This document shows positions 11,566 to 24,456 of a stretch of DNA of 64,000 nucleotides, piece by piece (the stretch's first letter is position 1; every line of letters starts with the position of its first letter). Both the position numbers and the translations under genes were made by a program. Source of the DNA: Bursaphelenchus xylophilus (taxonomy: Eukaryota; Nematoda; Chromadorea; Rhabditida; Aphelenchoididae); NCBI GenBank assembly GCA_904066235.2, contig CAJFCV020000002.1:5766001-5830000 (forward strand). The letters are read 5' to 3'. The notes below the pieces were generated by a model. It had not been told where the DNA came from. It did not search any database and was given only the letters and a program-made list of their open reading frames with translations.

Positions 11566-12548
11566 CTAGTAATCCAATTCGATATCCACCAGATTCTCCT
11601 TGAGCTGTTTCAGCATTCTCTTTCCGAATTCGTTGCCGCAAGGGCTTGTTTGCCAATGAGTTTGGCACAATGTCATCTTGCATCCCTCACATTCAGATGA
11701 GTCCACAATCTTCTTACACATCGAACATAAAGCCTTTTTATAATAAATAGACCCTCTCTCGATCCTCAAGAAATGGCCATTCATCTTCTCCACTTCCTTA
11801 ATTGTATTCAAATTCATATTGGTCCCGATTACAGCAGTATAGAGATTAGCTGGGAGATATCGATTAAGTCGGAGTCGGGTGAACGTGGACCTGTTTTCTT
11901 GAGCCATCCGAAGAATTAGAGGGCCAATTGAGGCCTTGGGGAGATGGTGTTCATGGGCGGATGTCAGCAAAGTCAAGACTTGATCTGGTTTCACATGACT
12001 GATATTACTTTAGATGCTTGTTTTTCGTACTTACTCTAGATTTGCGGCTTCCAGATATAAACAGCATGCTTTTGTCAGACTTTCCACTTGATATTTATTG
12101 GCAAGACGAAGGAGGACTGGTAAATTCCATTCTAAAAATAGTTAATTTACTTTTTAAGGGTAACCCTTACCATTTATTTGTTGATGATCTTGAAGGCATC
12201 TCAAAAAGTCGGCGATGTCGTCGCTGTTCTCATCTACGATTTCTCTGGTTAACTCCCTTCCTCCATCAAAATCTCGGCCGAAACACATCAAAGCGAAGAT
12301 GGGAGATAACTTACTCAACTTCTTTGAGTCCACTGTAAAGATCTCATTCTTGACCATTAATTTGAATGGTCTCTCGAAAGTTGAAGGACTTGGTTGACAA
12401 TTAAGGCGTTTCTCTTCAATCCTCTTAATGCAAACATCTGTCATATTACTACAAAAAATACCAGATTACAATAAATTTGAGCCTACAATTCTTCCATGGA
12501 GTAATGGTAACAATCAGCGATCATTTCCCGCAAAAACTGACGCGACAT
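11566..12548 (-). CDS. BTB/POZ domain protein
   Basis: Four exons (12548-12487, 12448-12171, 12131-12035, 11998-11566) encode 289 residues. After MSRQFLREMIADCYHYSMEE comes a BTB fold: FKLMVKN EIFTVDSKKLSKLSPIFALMCFG (the D-x-x-x-L-x-x-x-S-P-x-F core), then FLRCLQDHQ and LLRLANKYQVESLTKAC, the standard final BTB helices. The C-terminal third has a cysteine cluster (CSMCKKIVDSSECEGC) that may bind zinc. Many worm BTB proteins act as CUL-3 ubiquitin-ligase adaptors; whether this one does is inference. It is convergent with the 10662-11469 gene, 96 bp apart. Confidence 0.85.
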
Positions 12549-13923
12549 TAGACCAAAAAAATATAGAACAACAGGTAGACAGACAAGGATAATAAAATAA
12601 CATTGCTGGAAAACAAAATCTATCGGAAGCAGATCCGGCCATATCCAACCGGAACTCGGGACTCCAGTTTCAACTCAAAACGAGAACATTCCACTCTGAT
12701 GTGAGTGGCAAATGCAGTAAAACAAGTAACAAACACTTGCATCCATATGACTACATCATCTTGAAGTACAGTAAATAGGCCCTCTTTACGCAGAATTGTG
12801 TCACAAACAGACCAACACTGGAAGGAGGGACGTCTGTTTTGGTCACCGCCTCGGGGCACGGCGTCTCTAATCCCGGGGTTTGAACCAAAAAAATTAAACC
12901 AAAAGTTTAGGGCCGACCCAACCATTTATGTAATTACCTTGACAGCCGGAACCGGCCAAAGCAAAAGTCGAATGTTGACAGAGAAAAACGGGGAGCAAAA
13001 ACAATCAAATCTGGCCAGATCAGGCCATTAAAGAACAGAACGACCCCTGACCTGAGCATCTCAGCAGGTGCCATTTCCTCAATCAAAGGCCAGCACATGG
13101 TCAGCTGAACGTCACGGGAGCACATCCATCATCCCACTTCCAGTAAAAGATCCCCTGAGGGCACTTGGAGGTAGTCGGCCTGTTTGTTTGGCCACAAACC
13201 TCTTTTAAGGCATATAAAATGGACAGCCAACACAAAAGAATAAGTTATCTTGAATTCCGATATCAGATCCGTTTGTTTTGAGTATATTTATAAGTCGTTT
13301 CAAGAAGTTTTTGGGAGAAGGAAGGGCTGTCAGCGTCTCTTCCAGTTAATGAATATTATGCAGAAGGCCGTTCCAAAAAGTAAAAGATTTTTTGGAAACT
13401 TTCCTACAGCTTTTCTATAAATAATTCATTAAGCGTTCGTCAGAAAACAAAAGAAAACCGGATGATGACATTAGACACCGCAGAGTACCGTAGGAGTACT
13501 TATCGTTAGGGGTGCAAAAAATATTGCTCATGTCGAACTTTGAAGAGCTTAGAAATTGGGAAAAGATGTGCTTATGTTCTGTAAACCATTTGTAAACATT
13601 ACTAATCTCAAAAAAGCATCATTTACGAGTTTGTCGGGAAAATAATAAGCGCAAAGTCGCATTGAACATTGCACCGCCGGCAAGAAAATGTATTGTTTCG
13701 CGGATCAAATTGCTTTTTACCTCAACGACGCAATAGGCGCAGCGATAGAGTGCTCACTATTTCCCAACAGACTGATGTTATATTTATCATGCAATCGCCG
13801 GCAAAGCTTGCCGTATAAAAGGACAACTGAACCTGCAGGCGACATGGGCGCGAGTCGGGACCTAAATATATTTTTTTTCGTTGAAAATCTGTTGATTGGA
13901 TTTCCATTCTCGTGTATATTTAG
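12549..13923. other. Gene-free stretch
   Basis: No exon with splice support or similarity was seen in 1.37 kb. A TATAAAAT near 13210 precedes nothing recognisable. The last part is presumably the promoter of the mS38 gene, whose ATG directly follows a tatatttag acceptor. Confidence 0.5.
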
Positions 13924-14740
13924 ATGACTTCCATAAGGAGTCTTTGTCGGTCTTTAAGGTCGGGCTTAACTCTAAAATCTTCCCCTGGGGCTATTGCCCC
14001 TCCTCCAATCCCTTTGTCCATTCCGAACGAGGACCATGTGAAGACACAGATAAAGATTTTACCTCCGGCTCATAATAAAGTCTACTGCTTCCCAACACCT
14101 GATAAATATGCCATGGAACTTCCTACTTTGAAATCTTTGATTTTGGATAAATCAGACCCTCAGAATTTGAACGTAAGTTTATATTCTAGCTTGTTTTTAT
14201 GATTTTTAGTTGAGAATTGAGGAACCTACTTCAAACAAAGCTCCATTAATTGCCGGACCGAGGATGTTAACGATCAGGAGGAAGAAGATGAAGAAACATA
14301 AGAGAATCAAGCGATATCACCGGGATTACTTCAAATATCAGACTCATCATCGCAAAAAGAAGGCTAAGGTAAGTCCGTTCAGTAACATAGACCGTTGTTT
14401 TATTTTAAATCTTATATTGCTTTAGGCCGAGGCTTTGTTCCGACAAAGAATGCATGAAATAATGGATGAACTTCATTCCTTCGACCCTCTAGAGCATGTT
14501 AAAGACACTATTGCTCGCGCTCAACGCGAATGGAATACTTCTTTGGCTGAAAGCGGACGAAAAAAGTACCCACATTGGTCTCAATTAATGAGTTTGGAAG
14601 AATTGTACGGACTTCCAAAGATCACCCATATAGAAAAACACTTTGGATATCCAACCCCTGAAGATGAACCAAAGATAGGACAGCTGAGGAAGGAGTACTT
14701 CAAGAAATACACGAGGCTTCAGGTTAAGAAATCAGATTAG
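13924..14740 (+). CDS. Mitochondrial small ribosomal subunit protein mS38 (AURKAIP1-like)
   Basis: Three exons (13924-14172, 14210-14368, 14426-14740) encode 240 residues. The diagnostic part is the strongly basic block RRKKMKKHKRIKRYHRDYFKYQTHHRKKKAKAEALF, cut here by the second intron. It matches the DUF1713 domain of AURKAIP1/mS38, which sits in the mitoribosome small subunit near the decoding site. The N-terminus MTSIRSLCRSLRSGL is a good mitochondrial presequence. The C-terminal half (SFDPLEHVKDTIARAQREW) is a nematode-looking extension. The ATG directly follows an acceptor, consistent with trans-splicing. Confidence 0.85.
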
Positions 14741-14806
14741 GTCTTTGTTGTTTTAGTTGATTTATTTGTTAAATATAAATGATTTCAAATAATGAAATTG
14801 ATTTGA

Positions 14807-15326
14807 TCAGATGTTTTCGGCTTCCTGCGTCTTTTGGTTGGCGATAAGTTCTTCTGCTTGCTTCAGCTCATCACGTAGTCTCTCCACATACTTAAATCTT
14901 AGTATTCTTTGTGGATTTTAATTACTGTATTAATTCAAGTTATAATAACCCACCTCTTGAGCATTTTCCTGGTCTCTTTGTCTTTTACATTCCAATTTAC
15001 ATTGTTCATAAGCGCTGAGAACCTTCAAACTTTTTGGCTTAACGATTCTTCTTTGATGTCCATTAACTTCGTCTTCTTGATGAACAAGTTCTTCATAAGG
15101 TTTGTGTTCGGCGAGTTCATCTTCAGGTTCATCTGGCTGTAGTTTCTGTTGGATTTCCTTTGATTTGTCTTCTACTGCCTTGGCCACTTTGGAGACATCT
15201 CTCTTGGCTCTTCTAAATTAAACCTTAGTAGCTGCAGTAACATCCCTACTCTTTGATGGTCTTTGGTTTCTTGGCAGCCACGGCCGAAACAAGAAAAACG
15301 GCTAAGAGTAGTAGAGACAAACGCAT
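14807..15326 (-). CDS. Secreted coiled-coil protein, unknown function
   Basis: Three exons (15326-15250, 15212-14954, 14890-14807) give 139 residues. MRLSLLLLAVFLVSAVAA is a clear signal peptide. The rest is charged and helix-prone, with a C-x-x-x-C pair (YEQCKLECKRQRDQ) and a final coiled coil (YVERLRDELKQAEELI). A KR dibasic site follows the first exon junction (RAKRD), so the mature chain might be processed; that is inference. No family was recognised. It lies downstream of the Dickkopf-like gene on the same strand, 259 bp away. Confidence 0.75.
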
Positions 15327-15584
15327 TTTCAAAACAAAGTAACTGCTTTTGGAGTTATTTCGTGGCTTTTCAAGCCCCTTCTTTGGTTGCTTATCACTGA
15401 TTCTAATCAATAATTTTGGCCAGTGACGCATGAAGAGTAACAGATAAGGTCGCAAGCATGATAATTATCTTTTACGAAATGTATTTATTAATCAAGAAAT
15501 ATTGAAGTTTGATTGTTGCGGTAGTTTCCTCTCATGAAATCGTCGGCTCGCGCTTCCTTACAGTATGCCTGGAATTGGATGACG

Positions 15585-16456
15585 TCAAATAAATTTGTAG
15601 TCAATTGTGTACATTCTATGAAAGTTCAAAAAGCTCACTTTTATATTCCCTTTAATGGGTTTGAAACAATGGAGATGGGTCTCACAAGAGCAGGAATCCT
15701 CACATCCTTCTCCTATCTTGAAGCTATGTTTAACACATTTATTCTCATCCTTCTTTTTGTGACAACAGTGTCCTATTAATCATAATACAAGTAGAGCAAC
15801 AACCTACCGGGCTTGCATTCATTATGTGTCGAACATGGGCTGTTGTGTTCTCCCGGTCTGGATCTGTTTTTCTGGGCCTCGAACACTTGAATCTAAATAA
15901 ATCTAGAAGCCGGAAGAGTAAAACTTGCAATGCTGGGAGTGGTATTGACAAGGCCATTGTGTTTTTTGATGTCCTTGACAGTCTTCTTATGCTTTCTAAA
16001 CGATTTTTCCAACCTGCGAAGCTTTTTCTGGATTCCATTGATTTTATTTCGGATTCTCTTCTTGAATCCTTTACTCTCAGATATTGTCACATTCCGAAGC
16101 ATTTCCTTCTCGTTATTCAATTTTAGCTCCTGGTTGAGTGTTCGTATTTCATTCCTGAGGCTCTTTAATCTACTCAGCTTCAATTCGATGTCATCTTTAA
16201 TTTGATTCAGCTGTAAACAAAGTGCTGATAATCAAATTCCAAGAATTCGATAACAACAATAAAATTCAACTTTTGACCTCGGAGATAGATTCAGCAAAGA
16301 GAAAAGAGGAAGCATGTGAAATAGAAAGAAACTGATCGCAGGTATAATACTAGTCATTATTACCTGAGTCTTCAACGATTTCAAAGACTTCTGCCGTTCT
16401 TTCCCATTGACGAACAGCAATAGCAAGGACACCAATAAGAAGGAGGTAGCCCTCAT
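15585..16456 (-). CDS. Secreted protein with coiled coil and Dickkopf C2/colipase-like cysteine domain
   Basis: Four exons (16456-16364, 16210-15950, 15892-15808, 15772-15585) give 208 residues in one frame. Residues 1-18 are a signal peptide (MRATSFLLVSLLLLFVNG). Residues ~32-115 are a strongly charged coiled coil. From about 138 a cysteine pattern begins (PCSTHNECKPGHCCHKK, then NKCVKHSFKIGEGCED and SCSCETHLHCF). This matches, cysteine by cysteine, the second cysteine-rich domain of Dickkopf-type Wnt modulators (C-x5-C-x-PG-x-CC ... G-x-x-C ... C-x-C-x4-L-x-C). Dkk3-type proteins also put coiled coil before cysteines. The second exon's donor (CTT/gtcaat) is weak but is the only one found that keeps the cysteine frame. 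Function in Wnt signalling is inference. Confidence 0.72.
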
Positions 16457-16684
16457 ATCTCCCAAGATACGATCATACAAAGGCAAATTTTCATTCATAT
16501 AAAATAAAACCAATCGGAAGAAGAAATGTCTTTAAGTGCCATCTCCGTCCTCCCTCCTTCTTTTGAGGCCTTCGCCCATGCTAAATTAAAGTCGAAAGCC
16601 CATATTAAATTAGATAAAAAAATCCTAGAGAAAACTTTATTCCTTTCCAAGATAAAACAATCTAAATTTAGATCTTCCAATCCA

Positions 16685-17019
16685 TTACTTGAGGCTCTTA
16701 AAGGCCTTAGGCATCGCCTGAAACCATTCCAATTACCATTATACTAATGATAGCGGAGTAGTACAAATATAAAAAAACTTACACAATGGTCAAGATGGTG
16801 AATATACTCGACCATTTCCTGATGGCAAGTCTCGTCGGTCTGAGATTTGGATGACACTCGCTGATTGCATTCGTCCAAAAGTTCTTTAAACTTGCTCACT
16901 TTACCCTCACATTGTTCGCGGTAGTAAGCCAACTGATCTCCTTCAATCTGAAGACCATGGATAAATTATGGTCTCTTCCAAAAGCACAAGAAAAAATGAA
17001 GATGACCTACCTCTGACAT
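16685..17019 (-). CDS. Cytochrome bc1 complex hinge subunit (UQCRH/QCR6)
   Basis: Three exons (17019-17011, 16947-16783, 16717-16685) encode 68 residues. The protein has the family's twin C-x13-C helices with Cys at 16, 30, 44 and 58, expected to pair 16-58 and 30-44. It also has the conserved LLDECNQRVSSKSQTDETC and the HHLDHC...PKAFKSLK tail. Known role: hinge protein of respiratory complex III, touching cytochrome c1 in the intermembrane space. The acidic region of vertebrate homologues is reduced to MSEIEGD. The first exon is only nine nucleotides (MSE); an acceptor-like cag lies 25 nt upstream. Confidence 0.92.
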
Positions 17020-17379
17020 CGTGTGGCACCGCAGTGAGAAATTACTGAAAAAATGACGTTTTCAATAATAAACATAAAAGTGTATGTGCGCGAAGACCGG
17101 AAAAAAGTAATTATAACATAAAAAAAACGTAAAGCCTTTAAAACGTACAAAGAAAGCTTAGAGATGATAATAACCACCACTAAACGTACAGGAATATTGT
17201 GCTCGTAATCATAGACAAGGTGAGAGCAAAACCCATAAAGTTGAAACAGAATGCCACAACTTTTGGCAAAGATGTTCTCGGTGCGAAGTTTTTTAGATAA
17301 AAATGTATTTTTTGCTTCTGATAGAGCTCTTTCACGTTCTTTGATGTTGGTTCAACGATAGCCTTGTGCCCCTCCTCTC

Positions 17380-18422
17380 ATGTTATTAACCTTTCTACTA
17401 ACACTGTTTCCAGTTTTTGAAGCTGATCATGTAAGATCAGAATGGGATCTCGATGGTCCTTGTCAGATTCATGTTCAGGTAAGCGAAAAATCTTGTTTTG
17501 ATTGGGTTGTGCTTAGAACTTAGCTCGGGCTCAGGCTCGAATGGTCGAATGTTCAACCAATTTCTCGTCGCCACCCAAAGTCTGCACTAATTGCATTGAT
17601 GAATATGTCCGATTCAAACAAATGGAATACGACACTCATCATCTGGTAAGTCTGCTCTCTGTTTATTATCAGCTTCCTAAGATCAATGTGACTTCATTGG
17701 ATAATAAGACATGCTCAGAGATATTTTACGGAAATTATTTGTTATCTTATAGTAATGAGATCTCGAATGCATTGACTGGTCGTATTTGGGACGCATCTAG
17801 ATGTGAATGTAAGAACAAAGACTATTAATCTTTACTGTTTAGCTTGTTTGAATATCGAGTGGGATTTTGCGCACAAGAATTCTTCCATTACTTATGACTC
17901 CAAGACGATTCTGTTTGAAAAAGTTTTGGTGGCATGGAGAAGATGTGTGGAGAATTTTGCGTCAGATAACAGTACAATTTGTGCGGAATGCGAGAAAGAA
18001 TTTACTGAATTGTTTTCATATTACTGGAAGATATACAAGGAGCCAGGGATAGATTTTTGTGCAGATGTTGAGAGTACTGTGAGTGACTATAATAATGTAA
18101 AATTGTTGTAGATGAATGACACTATGAACATTTGGCACACGGTGTGGCAATGTCCAGATGAGAAGAAGGATATTAAACATGACATGACAATCGTGGCCAT
18201 ATCGGCGGCAGTTTTATTCGTTATAATTTCACTTTTTTACGTTGGAAGTTATGTTCAAATCGAAAGAGCTGAACGAAATTACATTAGATGTAAGATCTCA
18301 TCTTTTTTTCTCATTCATTTTTAGACTCGAGAATACAAACGCCTCGTGGGCAAAGGTCAAGGCTTCTGAGTTCTTCCACGGCTGAAGGCTCTCACACTCC
18401 ATCTTCGTCTTTACACGGGTAA
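17380..18422 (+). CDS. OSTM1-like type I membrane glycoprotein
   Basis: Five exons (17380-17478, 17517-17808, 17843-18078, 18112-18289, 18325-18422) give 300 residues. MLLTFLLTLFPVFEA is a signal peptide. The luminal part follows OSTM1 landmarks in order: KVCTNCIDEYVRF, NKTCSEIF, LTGRIWDASRCESCL, CAECEKEFTELFSYY, DFCADVESTMNDTMNIWHTVWQC. One membrane span (about 234-257) and a short basic/serine tail follow. In vertebrates OSTM1 is the beta subunit of the lysosomal chloride/proton exchanger ClC-7. Within exon 2, 17646-17672 reads gtaagt...atcag and is 27 nt, in frame, so it could be kept or spliced. Confidence 0.87.
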
Positions 18423-18582
18423 CAAGGATATCGAGTTGGGTATTTAATTTATACTTTTGATTTAAGTGATAATAAAGATCTGTGCTATGAAGAGTTCTGT
18501 TGTTGTTATGCGGTTTTGCCAACCTGAACTGATATCGAAAAAGTCTCCAAGCATAAAATATGTTGTGGTAAAGCAGGTTGAG

Positions 18583-20272
<1,690 letters not shown>

Positions 20273-20486
20273 GGGCCCTCCCATTTTCCCTTAGGCTTTA
20301 TCCATTTAGAATGCATATTTACCCTTGTGAAAAGAATAAATCGTTTAAGAATTGTATCGTCTTTACAATACTTTTCGTAACTTTACAAAAAAAGTCGACA
20401 TTGTTTTTACCGAGTTAGGGTTTGAAGTTTAAAAAACGGAAAGAAGAAGATATATAAACCATGACAACAAAAAACATCAACCAATC

Positions 20487-21753
20487 ATGGGCTTGCTGTT
20501 CGTATTACTGGTCCTCTTTACCATTCCTGTGGATGGGGAAGATCTGAAGCAATGTTGGGCTTCAGAGAATGGGGGCCCGGCCAGATTTTGGCCGAATGGG
20601 GAGATCATATTTAAAGGTACCCTTTGTGACATTTGTTTGATGCTGTTATAGATGAGTTCCTTTTCCAATGCTTTGATGGTAATCTTGAACCTTATGGATG
20701 TCGATTATCCAATGGAGAGATTTTATTTCTCAACGAACAGCTAATTGTTGATGATAAGGTCGTCAAATGCACCTATTTTGAATATTACATTGATCTTGTT
20801 GAGGTTGGCTGTGCAATTGATGGAATTACAGTAATCGAAGGAGGAAAATCATGGATAAAAGTAGTTTCATTACATTGTTAATTGAAGTTTGATTGTATCT
20901 TATTTAAGGACGGGGTTTACTATATTTGCAATGAAAGTAGAGGCCATTATCACATTAGTCCAAGTGCTTGTGTGCTTAAGGAAAGCGACGAAATGATCAG
21001 AATAGGGGAAACGGTGAACATCCATAACTACACGTATGCACTTTCACTTCTAGTAGCTGAGCCTGCTGTACAATAAAGTTACAGTAATCTTTACAGGTTG
21101 CAATGTCAGCCATCTGGTGATGGCAAACTAAAATTGGTGTCTACTGGATGTCTCAACAATGGCAAAAGATATAAAATAGGAGATCAGTGGACAGTAAGTC
21201 GCAGTTTCTCTTTTAGCAATGCTTTAAGGAAGATGGCTTTGTATTTTATTGTAAAAAGAAAAGCAACGAATGTGTAAAGAAGTGCGTGGGGTGCTCTTGG
21301 GATAATAAAACCCTCTACAACGGAGACAGATTCACAAAGGATAAGTGTGTTTTCGAATGTGTTATCAGACCAGAAAGACATATACAAGATCCGGTGGGCT
21401 GTCTTTTCAATGGAATCGAGAAAGTGGTTGGTTGTATGTGGTAAGAAAAGCCTTCCCTTCTCGTACATTGCAGGAAAGAGAACATGGGATCGTTCAGAAC
21501 AGAACTAACTTGCGCTTCCGATGGGGAAAAGAGTGAGGTTATTGTGAATGGATGTCATTACCCTCAGGGAGAATACGATCTTTTCTTTATTCCATCCGAA
21601 TCATACGCCATATTCAACGATGGACAACGTCAGATGGTTGCTGCTTGTCGTGGAAATAAAAATGATGTTTCTACATTTCAATTGGAAACCTTTACAGTGG
21701 ATGAACTTCCATTTAGAACCAAAGGTCTAACTCAAGTTGAACCTCAAGGATAA
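20487..21753 (+). CDS. Secreted protein of repeated MIG-18-like fibronectin type I domains
   Basis: Six exons (20487-20616, 20652-20860, 20888-21033, 21097-21193, 21217-21440, 21474-21753) join in frame to 361 residues. MGLLFVLLVLFTIPVDG is a signal peptide. Then come about five repeats of the pattern G-C-x4-G-x5-G-x-x-W/F followed by F-x-C ... C: GCRLSNGEILF, GCAIDGITVIEGGKSW, GCLNNGKRYKIGDQW, GCLFNGIEKVVGCMW, GCHYPQGEYDLFF. This resembles the fibronectin type I-like repeats of worm abnormal cell migration protein 18, an extracellular matrix factor. Two of its introns are only 27 nt (20861-20887) and 23 nt (21194-21216); the cysteine spacing across both joins supports them. Confidence 0.82.
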
Positions 21754-21805
21754 TAAAAAAATTTTATGGTATATGGACGGATAGTGTTTTGACAATCATT
21801 TACTG

Positions 21806-22869
21806 TACAGGGTGTTCCGAGAATTGTGGAAAAAACTATTCATTAATAACTTTGGGCTCGGTGGTCCAATCCGAAATTTTTTTTTTGCATTTTGCAGAAA
21901 AGCCTTGGAGTTTTTCGAATCAAAAAATTTTTTTTACTTTTATCGGCGGAGACTTCCGTAATCCGCATTGAATTCGACGGAGTGTTTTTTTCCAGAAAAA
22001 GGCTGTAAATCGATGTATGTGTAAAGAAAATGAGCGGAAAAAGATCCAGAGGATGCAATATGACATTTATTTCAAATTTTTGTGATTTGGCGGAGACATT
22101 TCTTGACCTCGGCGGACGATTTTTCTTCGACTTCGGCGAGTCAAAATTGGCTAAAACAAAAACGTATGGGTTCCCTGGTGGCATGGTGCTTAAATAGGAC
22201 TTATTACGTCCTCGGCTGACTGGCAGATGAAAAAACGACAATTTGGCGGAGAAATCAGCGGAGAAAAAAATTAACCCATTTGTGTAATTATGAAAATTAT
22301 CCGCCGAGCATCCGCCAATAAGAAGAATCATATTTTTTAGTTGATCAGGGCCGTATAAGACCTAGAATTTTAGTTTTCTCATCATAATTTCTTAAATGGG
22401 TTCACTTTTGCTACGCCGATTTTTCCGCCGAATTGCCGTTTTTTCATCTGCCAGTCAGCCGAGGACGTAATAAGTCTTATTTAAGCACCATACCACCAGG
22501 GAACCCATACGTTTTTGTTTTAGCCAATTTTGACTCGCCGAAGTCGAAGAAAAATCGTCCGCCGAGGTCAAGAAATGTCTCCGCCAAATCACAAAAATTT
22601 GAAATAAATGTCATATTGCATCCTCTGGATCTTTTTCCGCTCATTTTCTTTACACATACATCGATTTACAGCCTCATTTCAGGAAAAAAACACTCCGTCG
22701 AATTAAATGCGGATTACGGAAGTCTCCGCCGATAAAAGAAAAAAAATTTTTTTGATTCGAAAAACTCCAAGGCTTTTCTGCAAAATGCAAAAAAAAAATT
22801 TCGGATTGGCCCACTGAGCGCAAAGTTATTAATGAATAGTTTTTTCCACAATTCTCGGAACACCCTGTA
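21806..22869. mobile_element. Long palindromic (fold-back) transposon, TA-flanked
   Basis: The two ends are inverted copies beginning CAGGGTGTTCCGAGAATTG and ending with its complement, each next to TA. The arms stay nearly identical inward for about 440 bp (21808 to ~22250 against ~22425 to 22867), leaving a ~175 bp unpaired centre with its own CCGCCGA-rich words. Open frames in the arms are mirror images of each other, not genes. TA at both edges fits a Tc1/mariner-type target site, so it is probably a non-autonomous element. It lies between the MIG-18-like gene and the ONECUT gene. Confidence 0.88.
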
Positions 22870-23058
22870 GTTTATTTGTCACCAATTTTAAATCCGTAAA
22901 ACCTGGTTCTTGTATTCGCGCAGCCTGCACATTTTCGGGCGCATCTTGGAAATCCATTATTCAAAGCGTTTTTTCAAGAAAACAGGGAGACTGCTGAATT
23001 ATTGTTATTCACATTAGACGTTAGACTAAATCGCCAGCATATATTTTAGGTTTCTGAT

Positions 23059-24384
23059 ATGGCACAGGAGATGAAAAAAGAGCCTGAGACGGACCCCGAG
23101 ATCATTCGGTAAGGACAATGTCGATTCTCTATTTCTCGATTATTGAGTTTGGTTTCTTCAATAGTATTGATTTTAAAAATTTTACCGTTTAAGTGAGGAA
23201 GAAGTAGAACCCCAAGGTGTGAAACCTTCAGCAGAGAATGATAACTCTAAAAACAATGATCAATTTACACTATTAGACGAGAGCATCAGCAATGTCGCTC
23301 ATCACCGACCCTCTAATAATCGCAATGATGAGATTACAGTGGAACCGGAGCTGTATGCTGAAGAGGTAAATAATTTTCAAGTTATATTGTGGCGACGTTT
23401 AGTTATAAAATGGAAATTCTTTATAGCCTCGTTATTTCACCCACCGAGAAGGTCCGAAAGCAAGGAGACCTGTCTTTCGAGAAGAGCTTGATGAAAATAC
23501 AATTCTGAATGCTGTCATTGCCGATGAGGCCTACATTGATACTGCAGATCTGGCCCAGAGGGTTCTCTATGAACTGAAACAATACTCTATTCCCCAAACT
23601 TTATTTGCCGATAAGATTTTGTGTCGAAGTCAAGGAACGTTGTCCGATCTGCTGAGGAATCCAAGACCGTGGAATGAGATGAAATCGGGGAAAGAGACCT
23701 ATAGAAGGATGTTTAATTGGCTCCAACAACCTCTTCATATTAGACTATCCATCCTGAACTTGTATGATATAACAGGTGTATCGCCAAGTGCCCTTCAACC
23801 TTTGCTGCCTCCAGAACAGAAGAGGAAGATTCTACCGTCCAGTCAGGGCTTGTCTAACACTCCCTGCTCTTCGTACACACCATCGCCAAGCAAGAAACAA
23901 CGATTTTTATTCACGGAACGGCAGAAGTCCACATTGAATACAATCTTCAACACTTACCCTCGGGTCTCCAAAGATTTACAGGTATAATATTGGTAATATT
24001 GGCAATAAGATAACATATAAAAGATTTTGCTTAACGTAATACGAGTCATCCTTTCTGGTTTATTAAGATAATCTCGTTTATTACATGTTGATAATGTGTA
24101 GGTCCAGTTGGAGTTAAGATTCGGTTTTTCGTCGCTTCTGCTGATGTTATCGCGGCGCAGCGCCATGCAGTCCCCTGATTACCTCTCTTTAATGTGTTAT
24201 TTAGGATAAAATTGCCCAAAAACTCGGCCTTGATTCAAATACGGTTGCCAATTTCTTTATGAACGCTCGCCGGAGACAGAAGATTCAACAACAAGCAAGA
24301 GGAAGGGCAGAATATGAGACCGAATACTTGACAGAGGAATACGAAGACGAACCTGTGGATGTGACGGAGATCTCCAACGCTTAA
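23059..24384 (+). CDS. ONECUT-class homeobox transcription factor
   Basis: Four exons (23059-23108, 23194-23365, 23427-23981, 24205-24384) give 318 residues. A single CUT domain (about 111-185: DTADLAQRVLYELKQYSIPQ, RSQGTLSDLLRNPRPWNEM, YRRMFNWLQQP) is followed by a homeodomain (about 239-297: RFLFTERQKSTLNTIF ... TVANFFMNARRRQK). Phe and Met in FFMNARRR replace the usual Trp and Gln/Lys and are the ONECUT signature. The C-terminus is acidic (YETEYLTEEYEDEPVDVTE). The start ATG sits 9 nt after a tattttag acceptor. Worms have several ONECUT genes, so a specific orthologue is not assigned. Confidence 0.93.
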
Positions 24385-24456
24385 TACTTGGCACAAGGCT
24401 TGCTTAATACTTATTTTACAAGGCTTGATGTTTATTACAAAGTTGTAAAATAAACA

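Noticed and set aside
12800..12900. GGTTTGAACC word resembling a tRNA T-arm
   Set aside because: No A-box or foldable cloverleaf lies at the right distance on either strand.
16526..16747. 73-codon plus-strand frame beginning MSLSAISVLPPSFEAF
   Set aside because: It overlaps the last exon of the complex III hinge gene in antisense and shows no family resemblance.
22433..22735. 100-codon frame, mirrored at 21843-22331
   Set aside because: The same peptide appears in both arms of the palindromic element; it is repeat DNA without a transposase motif.
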